The notes under the pieces are model-generated. The model saw only the letters and a list, made by a program, of their open reading frames with translations. It searched no databases and was not told where the DNA came from. Made by a program: the position numbers and the translations under genes. Below are positions 24,401-36,300 of a stretch of DNA of 64,000 nucleotides, one piece after another (the stretch's first letter is position 1; the number at the start of each line of letters is the position of its first letter). The stretch covers positions 71,465,617-71,529,616 of the forward strand of contig CM055095.1 of the NCBI GenBank assembly GCA_029204225.1, written 5' to 3'. This stretch comes from Diphasiastrum complanatum (lineage: Eukaryota; Streptophyta; Lycopodiopsida; Lycopodiales; Lycopodiaceae).

Positions 24401-27400
24401 AAGCAAGATCCGACATCCATCTTAGACAACGTCCCATACCACTGCCTAGGCTCTCAGCCATCTCCCGCCTCAAGCTAGCATTCATCCTGGCTGTGCACAC
24501 CGCTCTCCATCCACCTTCTCCTAGGTAGATAGAATGGATGGCAAATGAGTCCTGCTTCCCTTGTATACCTCTAAGGTGGGAGACTCCAAGCCATTCGCAC
24601 GTCCTAGATTACGACACGTGTCACTGGTCCAGTCAACATGCCCAATCATTGTCCAGTCTCAAGTTAGGTTTGGGACCCAAGGGAGTTGGGTCCCTAACAT
24701 TCCCTCCCCCTTAAAAGACTCCTCTTCTAAGGAAGAAAATATGGGAACCTCAGTTTAAGGTCACGTACCTTTTCCCAAGTATCATCGTCTTCGGAGCTTC
24801 CTTTCCAGTGAACCAAGTACTACCTGCCGGTTTCTGAGCCCACGTCGACGTACATCAACAATGGCCTGTGGTTTCGAAGTTACAAAGGATGTCAGGTCCT
24901 CAAGCTGAACTAGGTCCTCCGGAAGAATCAAGTCATCCTCTCCACCAAGTCGTTCCTTTAAATGACTAATGTGAAAAAAATGTCGAACCTGACGACAAAT
25001 CTGTTGTTGGTCAGTCGAATTACAGACTTAGGACATAGGATAGAGTTTCAGGTGGCTTCTTGTCGAATTCTTGATAAAATCAAGAAAGTTCTTGCACTCG
25101 GAAAGAGGCAGAGATATCTCTATAGGCTTAGTCATTGTAACTCTGGGGGATTGTGCTTTAAGCAGTTCATTATCTATCAATAAAGAATTAACTTGGCATT
25201 ATATAATTGGTCACCTTAATCATGTATCGATAGGTAACATGTCTAGACGTTCTTCGGTTCATGATTTAGACTATCGAATTGTCGACCCTCCTGTCTGCCA
25301 AAGTTGTATCATAGGATGAGTCATAGGAAAGCAGGCAAGAAGGCCATATAAGTCAAATCAAGAACATATTGAACCTTAAGACCTTGAGGAAGTTCTAGTA
25401 GATAGGCATTCCGATGGAGTATCCTTACAATACGGAAAGGCCCAGCATAACGAGGTGATAAGTTAGGACATTTTCCACTTTGTAATACCTTAGAGTCTTT
25501 TGGGATTCTAAGATATACCCAAGCTCCCTCCTCATAGACCCTAGGTTGTCCCTTTTGATTAGCGTAAAACTGAGCTCTATCCTGAGCGGTTTTCACGTTA
25601 TCGCGAGCAACAAGCAACATTTCTTGCATATCATGCAGGAAATCAACTGCTGCTTTAACCTTGAGGCTTTTGAGGCCTACAGAGATTGGAGCTCTAGGCT
25701 GGAAATCATACATCAGAGAAAATGGACTAAAACCCATCGCTGAATGCTTTGTGCTGTTATACACAAATTCAATCATTGGAAGGTTCCTTTCCCAATCCGA
25801 CTGTCTTCTAGAAACATATGCTCAAAGCATGTCTTCCATAGACTGGTTCGTCCTCTCTGTTTGACCATCCGATTCAGGATGATTTGAAGACCCTAGACTT
25901 AATGTGGTCTCTAATTTCTCAAAGACCGCCTGCTAGAATTTGCCAGTGAACTTAGGACCTCGATCACTAACAATGTCATTCGGCAAACCAAACAACATGA
26001 ACAACTTTTCAACGAAAAGCTAAGCAAGTTCGAAAGCTTTGACAGTTTACTTGGTTGGAATGAATTGCGCCATTTTGGTTAATCTGTCACCTATAATCCA
26101 AATAGCGTCATTTTGCTTCCCCATCCGAGGTAGCCCAACCACAAAGTCCATGGAAATACTTTCCCACTTTCTTTCGGGAATTTCCAAGGGCATTAATAAA
26201 TCAGCTGCCTTAACTCTTTCAGCTTTATTAACCTGGCATTGTCCACACTTGCGACATATGCCTCCACTTGACTTTTTAAGTTTGGCCAATAAAAATTTCT
26301 TTATTATTAGGTCAGGTGTCCTTTGTGAGCTAGGGTGCCCTGCACACGGGTTGTCATGACATTCATGCAAGATTTGGGCCCTTATATCATCATTTTCTGG
26401 CAACTTTTCCATTCTAGAAAAATAGCCCATTCCTAATGGAATAGTCTCTTAATATCTTGTCCTGAGGAGAAATCTTGGAATCCTGCATTCCAAGCACATC
26501 ACTAGATCTAGAAGAGCCTGCCAGGACGTCTAGCCAAATACGACTGAAGTACCTATCGGTCTTACACAAATCTCTTAAGGACAGATATAACTCAGATTGG
26601 ATCTCAGAAAAGCTTAACTGATTAACCTCTCCAATTCGGCTTAAGGCATCCGTGACACTATTAGAAGTACCCTTCCAGTACTCAATGTCATAATGAAATT
26701 CTTGGAGCATTTCCGACCATCTGGCCTTACGACCCCTAAGGTCAACCGCATCGTTAATATACTTTAACGCTTGATGGGGGTCAGTAACTATGGTAAACTG
26801 GGAGCCGTACAAATAATGTCTCCACACTTTCAGGGCATGAATAACAACAAAAAGCTCCTTGTCGTAGTGGAATACCGCCTTTGAGCAGGATTTAGCTTCT
26901 TGCTTTCAAAAGCAAGCGGTCTACCATCCTGATATAGGACTGCACCTATAGCCGTCTCAAGTACATACGGCTTGTTAGGATCGACTATGTGTAAAATAGG
27001 TGCTGTAGTTACATAGTATTTGAGGTTCTGAAAACTTTGATTCAACTCTTCAATCCAAGTAACGGGAGGACTGAATTTACTGTGTCGGCTCGTTCTTTTA
27101 GCCCCTTTGAGGACATTTGTCAAAGGCAATGCAATAACTGCATAACCCATGATAAATCTATGGAAAAACCCCGTAAAGCCCAAAAAGGACTTAACTTTTC
27201 GGATGGTTTTAGGGATTGGCCATTCACGAACTTGTCGGACTTTATTTGGGTCAGTTTCCAACCCATGGTCCGAAATAACGTGGACTTAACTTTCCAGCAG
27301 ATGATGAACGATCTTCTTCGTCCATATCTGGGAAAGTTCGTCATAGTTTACTTAGATGATATTCTCATCTACAATAAGACTTTGGAGGAGCATGACTCTT

Positions 27401-30400
27401 TTGGAAGAAAACACATTTGGATTCTTTGGCAAAAAGCTTCTCCTATCTAAGTAACTTTAAGACAGTCCTGAGATGCTGCTAGAGTTACCTGGCGTCTTAA
27501 AAGATGCCCCTTTAGCCTTCCTTTTCTTCGGACATTCCTTTGCGACATGACTTGGTTCCATGCAATTGAAGCATAGATTGTCGCTTCTGGCTTTCATAAA
27601 GGTTTCTTGATCCATAGTAAATCTTTTATTCGATTTACTAGAACCAGAAGACCCTTCCTTTGCCTTATCCTTCCCTTTCTTTGGAAAGAAAGTCTTCTTA
27701 CCCTTTACATTGGGCAAGACACTAGACTCAGACTTGGCCACTATACGAGTATCATTGTAAATCCTGGCAAAGCGAACCGCATCCTCGAGGATAAGAGGCT
27801 GGTTCCTCCTAACCTCTAATTGGTAGTCTCTTGGCAACCCAAGAATATAATGCAACTTGACCAAAAGAGGGTCTATTCTATTTGCAAAACGAGCATAAAC
27901 CTCTTGAAATTCTTGTAAATATTGATATAGGGGTTGCATATTGACGATAAAATTCAAAGTCATCTAATATGGGAAGGAAGGCCGCCTTAAAGGCCTTACA
28001 AAAGTCTTCCCAATTCTTAGGTGCTTCAGGCTTTCCCCTTAAATCTGCCACCGCGTAAAAGCTTTACCTTGCAAGTACATGACGGCTAGATTGATCTTGT
28101 TGTCATCAGATGAATCATGCATGGAGAAGTGCGAGTTCCACCGATCAATCCACGACAAGACTGCTTCAGGGGTTCTATCCTTCTTTTCCCCAGCGAAAAT
28201 CTCAAGGGTGAACAAAGGTTGATGCAATAGTTGCCTTAATTGCATCAATTTCTTCAAGTCTTGCTGATCCCAAGAGTGCTTAGATTGCAAATCAACAATC
28301 TGTTGCTGTAGATTATTAATTGCAAGGAACGACGATTCGGAATCCAAGGTAGAGGTAGATACTGTAACCTCGTGAGTAGGAGACATATATGGGCTGCGTA
28401 GTAGGATTAGCATGCTTAACCACCAATTGCCAAGTGGTAAAAATGTTGCCACCTTAGCCTCCAGAAGGGTGACCTGGACCACCTGGCAGGTTGTTTGCTA
28501 GCTGGTGCCCCAGGCGCCCCCCCCCTCCCCCGGTTGGCTGGGGTCTGCCCCTCCCCCACGGGATGCCGCAGGCAGTAAAAAACCGCCGCTGGCCCCCACC
28601 CTGTTTTTCTTTTTTTGTTTTTTTCTTCGCTAAGGGCCTGCAGAATAACTGTCCGCTACAGTAAACCTAAGCGGAATTACTGTCCGCTGCCTGCTGCCAC
28701 CTGTCCGTTGCAGGACAGTGCCACGTGGCAGCGTGCGGAGGGGTGGGGGTCAGAGTCTGTTTTTTTTTTAAACTCAAAAAACATCAAATAGATGTTAGAA
28801 GGAATAAAATGTGAATAAAAACACATTTCCCACCTAATTTATGAATTTCGAAAAAGATCAAAGCTTTACAAGAAAACCCTTTCGGATCAACACACCTGCT
28901 TTTCGGCATATAGTGGCTCTGATACCATATGTTAGACTCTCTCATAACGCATACCTCCAGGTGCCGGTTAACCACAAGAGGCCGAACAACTCACGTTCCA
29001 CCCTGCCATAGGACCCAATCTAGGTCCACCCTCCGTGCCTTGGTCTATGACCGTAACAAGCAAGATCCGACATCCATCCTAGACAACGTCCCATTCCACT
29101 GCCTAGGCTTTCAGCCATCTCCCGCCACAAGCTAGCACTCATCTTGGCTGTGCACACCGCTCTCAGCCATCTCCCGCCTCAAGCTAGCACTCATCTTGGC
29201 TGTGCACACCGCTCTCCATCCACCTTCTCCTAGGTAGATAGAATGGATGGCAAATGAGTCATGCTTCTCTTGTATACCTCCAAGGTGGGAGACTCCAAGC
29301 CATGCGCACGTCCTAGATTATGACACGTGGCAACCATGCAGGTTCACGAGTCATTGGTCAAGTCAACAGGCCCAGTCATCGTCCAGTCTCAAGTTAGGTT
29401 TGGGACCCAAGGGAGTTGGGTCCCTAACATTCCCTCCCCCTTAAAAGACTCCTCTTCTAAGGAAGAAAATATGGGAACCTCAGTCTAAGGTCACGTTCCT
29501 TTTCCCAAGTATCATCGTCTTCGGAGCTTCCTTTCCAGCAAACCAAGTACTCAGTTACCTGTCGGTTTCTGAGCCCACGTTGATGCTCATCAACAATGGC
29601 CTGTGGTTCCAAAGGTACAAAGGATGTCAGGTCCTCAAGCTGAACTAGGTCCTCCTGAAGAATCAAATCATCCTTTCCACCAAGTCGTTCCTTTAAACGA
29701 CTAATGTGAAAAACTGGATGAACCTTAAGACCTTGAGGAAGTTCTAGTAGATAGGCATTCCGATGGAGTTTCCTTACAATACGGAAAGGCCCAGCATAGC
29801 GAGGTGATAAGTTAGGACATTTTCCAGTCTGTAATACCTTAGAGTCTTTTGGGATTCTAGGATACACCCAAGCTCCCTCCTCATAGACCCTAGGTTGTCG
29901 CTCGCGGTTTTCACGTTATCGCGAGCAACAAGCAACACTTCTTGCATATCATGCAGGAAATCAATTGCTGCTTTAACCTTGAGGCTTTTGAGGCCTACAA
30001 AGATTGGAGCTCTACGCTGGAAATCATACATTAGAGAAAATGGACTAAAATCCGTTGCTGAATGCTTTGCGCTGTTATACGCAAATTCAATCATTGAAAG
30101 GTACCTTTCCCAATCCGACTGTCTTCTGGAAACATATGCACGTGGTCTCTAATTTCTCAAAGACCGCCTGCTAGAATTTGCCAGTGAACGTAGGATCTCG
30201 ATCACTAACAATGTCATTCGGCAAACCAAACAACTTGAACAACTTTTCAACGAAAAGCTAAGAAGCTTTGACAGTTTATTTGGTTGGAATGAATTACGCC
30301 ATTTTGGTTAATCTGTCAACTATAATCATTAATAAACCAGATGCCTTAAGTCTTTCAGCTTTATTAACCTGTAATTGTCCAGATTTGCGAACATATGCCT

Positions 30401-33255
30401 CCACTTGACTTTTTAAGTTTGGCCAATAAAAGTTTCTTTTATTTGGTCAAGTGTCCTGTTAGAGATTTAAACACCATAGTAGGGCAAACACTAACTGATC
30501 CACCCAACCTTGCCAACTCCCTGATATGGAGTAAGCCCCTCCTAGCCCAGTGTGAGGACTGGTAGCATGCATACAAGTGTTGGCCACGTGGCACTGATGT
30601 GGCCGACTGCATGTCGGGACCCAACGTGGGGCCCTATCGTGCGGACAGGGTCCCTAGGCTGTGTTAGGCTCGCCGTGGCTATGGTCTGTGCCGGGGCACA
30701 CTACTCACACTGTCTTGCCTTGTTGGACGTGTACGCTGGTCACGCCCTTGACTGTGGTATTTGATCTCCTGTGTTCTCTAGGGTTTGGCACTGGTTACAG
30801 GCTCGTAACACACCCTTCCCCTTAAGAATCGTCTTGGTCCTCTAAGACAAAGTCTGGAAATAACTTGCGAAGGATGCTGCCCTTTTCCCAGGTGGCATTC
30901 TGTCCACTTGATTAGATATTCTTGGTATAGAGTATGACGGGTCTGCGTCTCTCTACTACTAAGAATCTCCTCTGGTTCTTGTGGAAGTTGCTGAGAATCC
31001 AATGGGAGAACTAGAACACTATCCTCTACCAGATTTTCAGATCTAGTTAAGGCTTTTCGTAATTGACTTACATGAAAAAAATGGTAAAACCTTACTGCTG
31101 CGTGGGAGTTCTAGTTCATAGGTGACCTCGCCTAGTTTCCTACTAATGGTAAAAGGACCACGATACCTAGGAGACAATTTAGCACACACTCCTGATTTGA
31201 GGGTTTTAGAGTCAACTGGAACTCGTAAATAGACTTTCTCACCAGCAGAGAACTGCACATCCCGTCTGTGTGAATCTGCTTAATGTCCGGCTCGATCCTG
31301 GGATTGCATGATGCTACGCTTAGCATGCTCTATCATCTGGTTTAGGTCTTCTAAAAAGTTTTTAGCTGATTCAACTTTGTCTTGTTTAAACCCTACAGCT
31401 GTGGGTGAGCGTGGCTGAAAACCATACATCAGCATAAATGGGCTGTATCCCATAGCTGAATGTTTGGTACTGTTATAAGCAAACTCTAATATCGAGAGAT
31501 ATTCCTCCCAATTAGTCTGCTTTTTGTTGACATATGCACGAAGCATATCCTCCAGCACTTGATTTACTCTTTCTGTTTGACCGGCCGTCTGTGGATGGTC
31601 GGTAGTACTCATGTTTAGTTAGTATGGAGATGATGGAATACTGCCCTCTAAAAATTTCCATTAAACTTATTGTCCCGATCGCTGACTACGTCGGAAGGGA
31701 GACCGTACAATTTAAATAGCCCATTTATAAACAACCTTGCTAACTCTGGAGCTCTGACGATTGTTTTAGTCGGAATAAAGTGAGCCATTTTGGTCAAACG
31801 GTCGACTGTGACCCAAATAACGTCATTACCCTTTTGGGTCTTAGGCAGGTTTACAATGAACTCCATGGAAATATTGTCCCACTAACCAGTTGGTATATAC
31901 CCTCCTGCCTTTAAACGCTCTGCTTCATTAACCTGACATTTCTGGCAACTAAGTACATACTGGACGTCCTTTTTCATACTAGGCCAGAAGAATTGCCTAC
32001 GAAGAAGCTCATAGGTCTTTTGAATGCCCGGGTGCTCCGCACTAGGACTATCATGACACTCATATAGAACTTGTTGCCTATAATCCTTTGAATTGGGGTC
32101 ACATACTCTATCTCTATAGAGCAAGTCTTGATACCCCTGAATATCAAGATTTAAGTTGCTTACCATAGTTTCCCAAATTTTTTTGTTTTCACCCTTAGCT
32201 TAAGAAACTATGTACCTATGCTGACTAGGTATCTTTGGAAGTCTGAGTTTCTTAACTAGGGTGTAGTTGATGAAATTATGGGTTGCCCCATCATCAACCA
32301 TGACTCTTATTGATTGGTTGCCAATCTTACCATGCATACGTACTAGGACATGTGGCTCGAAGCTGAAGGGTCTTGCTAGCATTGTAGAGGTTAATTGGCA
32401 ACAGTGTTCCTGATCTTCATGAAACACTTTTATCTCGGAAGCTGCTGAGTCACTTGGGAAGCTTACAATCTGTACAAGATGAACTTGCTTTTTATCTTTC
32501 TTATCTTTTTTGATAAATGGCCCCTTGGGACACCGCCTGACTGTGTGACCCTTGCCCATACACACAAAGCACAAACGTTCTTGTTTGGCTTTCTCAAAAT
32601 CTTCTGGTTTTAAGGGCTGTATGAGTGATGGACGTTTCTGAGGAGCTTCATTTTTAACTTTTTCTTCTTTCTTTCTTCTGAAAAATTTCTTTTTAAATTG
32701 AAAGTTCTTCTGAGTAGGCTGCTCAGAAAAGGATTGTTGTTTCGCCTTCTTCCTGCCCACTGAATCATCATAGATTTGGGCTGAGAGCCTGCTCTAAGGT
32801 AGTAGGTGAGTTTCTCTGGACCTTTACTTTATATTCATCTCTAAGCCCACGGACAAACCCTCTGACTTTTTGATAGTCATCCATATTTTTTTTCTTTAAT
32901 ATGGCTGTTATGGCCCTAATTGGGATATCTTTAGGTACTGGGCCATTATCATTAAGTGCATGTCCTTATGGGACCCAGGTACCCTTAGTTGCCCTAATTT
33001 CTAGAAGGTTCCACTAAGGGGCTCTAGATAGTATATATAGGGCTAGACATTAGATATATGATTCATTGTATTCATTCTCTGCTAATAGGTATTGCTTGGG
33101 CTCTTCGTTGGAGATCTCTTGTCTATGCTTTTAGCTATTGCTTGTAGGGCTTTAGCCATTGTTCTTCATTTGATATCAACATCTGTGATTATGTTCATAA
33201 CATGGTATCAGAGCACTTTCCTGTGCTTCCCTCTTCTCCCTCTCAACTCTCTCCT

Positions 33256-33324
<69 letters not shown>

Positions 33325-36300
33325 GCCCTCGCTACCCCTGCCCCTCTCTCTCTCTCTCGCCGCTCTGCTGGTGCGCTGCCCGCTTGCTGGTGCGCTGCCC
33401 GCCTGCTGGTGCGCTGCCCGCCCTGCTAGCGCTGCTGCCCTCTCTCTCTCTTGCGCGCCCACCCGCCCTGCTGGCGCTGCTGTCCGCCCTGCTGGCGCTG
33501 CAGTGCTGACCTTTGCACCTGCCCTGCGCTGGTCCTCCATCTGCTTACCGCCTCCTATGGCACCTAAGAAAAAGGAGGGTGTTCTTACACCCCCCTCCCT
33601 GTTGGACACCCCCCCATCACCGGTAGTGATGGAGGAGCCGTCTTCGGTGACAGAAACTATCAACATGGCTGCCATTGACTACACTCCTTCCAAACCTACC
33701 GAAAGTCTTTTTGCTTATGATCTTAGTTTTATCCGGCAAGAAATTCTTGGACTTAAGAAACAACTACACCTCTTTGAAGCTGAAAATAGCAAGTTAGCTA
33801 AGGATCTTTTTGGTGTCACGGAACGTGTGGAGCAGCTTGAGCAAGAAAATATATATCTTAAGCAACGAATTGCAGAAAAAAGTGCCTTGGAGGAGACTTC
33901 CAACAAGATCAATAGCTTGGACAAACAAGTCGAGGAGACGAAAACGTGGGCAGCACTCTTCAAACCGGATGATATGGGCAGCAAACTCTCATCACTCGCA
34001 AAACAGGTTGAAGAAACGACATCGATCCTTAAGCAAGGTAATCACTCTCAGATTTCATCTTTTCCGAAGGAAAACGATTTGGAGACAGTTTTGGGTGAAC
34101 AAGCCAGAAGGGCCAAAAAAGCCTTTAACATTAGAGTAAGAGGCATTGCCAATGGTGGAAAACCGTTGGAAGAAGCTACGGATTTGCTCATTTCCAAGTT
34201 ATCTCATGTGGCTGACGGTTTTGATACTGCTTGGCGCAGTAAATTTGATGACAATGTTTTGTTTATCAAGTTCCGCTCGCTTTCACAACGCAATGCTGCC
34301 CTTCGGCTTAGGGCAAAGCTTAAAGGTACTTTCATTTATATGGATGATGACTTAACAAATACTCAATGGTTGGCAAGAAAAAAGATTATCCTTGAAGCGA
34401 AAGAGAAAGGGCAAAGGGTTGTTTTTATTGACGGGAAACCGAGATTTTTCGACCTTCCACAATAGGAACTAGGGGCCCCCGGATATAGAAGCTACCCGAG
34501 ATCCCCTACCAATTTGAGACTTGGCTTCTGGAATTGTAATGGTTTTTTATCTTCGTCATCAGCCGGAGACTTTGCTGATTTTATTAGAAAATGCGACATT
34601 TTGTTGTTGGCTGAAACTCATGAGTCCTTATATCATCCTCTTCCAAATATACAGGAGTACTCTTGGCATTCTGCTTTTCGTCCATTTGTTAGGGGAAAAA
34701 CTTGTCGAGGATCTGGAGGAGTAGCTTGTTTATACAGAGACACCACAGTTCAGATGGTTAAACAAGATCCATACGCTCGCTATATTTGGTTACACATTAT
34801 TGGCTCACTATTGGGATTACCTCAGGACATCTATATAGCTGTATGCTATTTTGCTCCACAGACCTCAGTGTTTGCTGAGTTTGGCGGGGACCCTTTTCAG
34901 GCTCTCTCAGATGATATTGCTATCTTTTCTCAGCAGGGTTCCATTTTACTAGCAGGTGATTTCAACGCCCGCACAAGCTCTAGACAAACCGAATTTCATG
35001 CAGCTACGGATCTTCTCAGGCTTTACCCTTTGGATATGGGGCTAGACCGGGTATCACAGGATGCAGACACTCCAGCTACATCTTTCGGGGAGCAGTTGAT
35101 CACTCTAGCAAAGACACACGCTCTTGCCATTTTGAATGGCCTCACACAGTGGCCTTCCTCATCAGCATATACATGCTATCCTCATGGTGGAGGACATAGT
35201 GTGGTCGACTACTTCATTGGATCACCTGCTTTGATCTCTCACATTTCTGATTTCTCCATCACACCCCCTACCATTTCCGATCACTCACTCTTACACATCT
35301 CACTTGGTCACATAACCTCTTCTTTGCAAATTTCTTGCTCTCTTCCCACTCATAAACGTATTCCTTTCACCCAATCTGGATTCACTAATTACACCACAAT
35401 CTTATCCCAACTACTCGCTAACTTCCCGTTCATGGCACCAATTGACCAGCAAGCCACTTTTCTCTCTACATCCCTCTTAGCTGCTGCTTCCTCATCCTTC
35501 CCCACCAAAACGACATCATCTCACAGAAGTGTTCACAACAGATGGTATGATGCAGAATGCCGCTCTCTTCACAATCATGTGACATATGCCAGGTCACACT
35601 CCCCTGCCACACTCAAACAATGCCAGAAAGAATATCATAGAACCACCAGAACAAAGAAGATCAAGTACCTACAATCACTCTGCCAAAAAATGATCAACTC
35701 TTTAGATTCACCCTCCTCCTCTTTTTTCTGGAAACATTTCACCAGACACTCTTCAACATTGGCCCCCATAGCCATCGAATCCTGGATCGAGTATGCCACG
35801 GAGTTATATACCACGGACTCTCCTCCTACCTCACTCTCACCGAGACCTGACCACTGCTCACTTTTCACCCCTGACATGGTTGAAAACGCCATTAAACATG
35901 CCAAACTAAATAAAGCCACTGACTATGACTCCTTAAGTGTAGACTTCCTAAAGCCCGTAGCACATCTCATCTCCCCTTACATTGCTCATGTTTTTAACAC
36001 AGCTGTTACTTCTGGTTTTCCTACGGCTTGGTGTACTAATATCCTTCACCCCATCCTCAAGGCAGGTGATCCCATGAATGTAGGAAACTACCGCACCATT
36101 ATGATTGGCCACACTCTAGCTAAGATATATGGCTCTATACTACAGACAGTCACTGGATCTTTTGCTGAAACTGAGGGTTTACACGCTATGGGTCAAGCTG
36201 GTTTCAGACCGGGATATTCTACTTCAGACCAGATCTTCATTTTGAGATGCATTATTGAGGAGGCTCGACATCGGAAACAGAGAATTTACTGTTGCTTTGT

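Larger units (their letters stand above)
24273..29429 (-). mobile_element. Chromodomain Gypsy element A with both LTRs
   Basis: Minus-strand element: 5' LTR 28930-29429, primer site 28916-28927, leader 28490-28915, gag 28482-27457, then an inverted RT scrap, RT thumb and RNase H (27261-26414), integrase (26430-25370), chromodomain scraps (24978-24730), polypurine tract 24701-24715 and 3' LTR 24273-24699. Protease and most RT are missing. A 390-bp Copia fragment sits in the chromodomain region. No flanking duplication can be tested because the right LTR is shared with element B. Confidence 0.9.

Noticed and set aside
33092-33556. Open frame extending LINE ORF1 upstream through the CT tract into the TRIM LTR
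   Set aside because: The extension is Leu-Ser repeats from CT dinucleotides plus translated LTR; it opens on TTG and has no domain. ORF1 is better started at ATG 33557.
33256-33675. Minus-strand ORF rich in Arg-Glu across the CT tract
   Set aside because: An artefact of the (GA)n complement.
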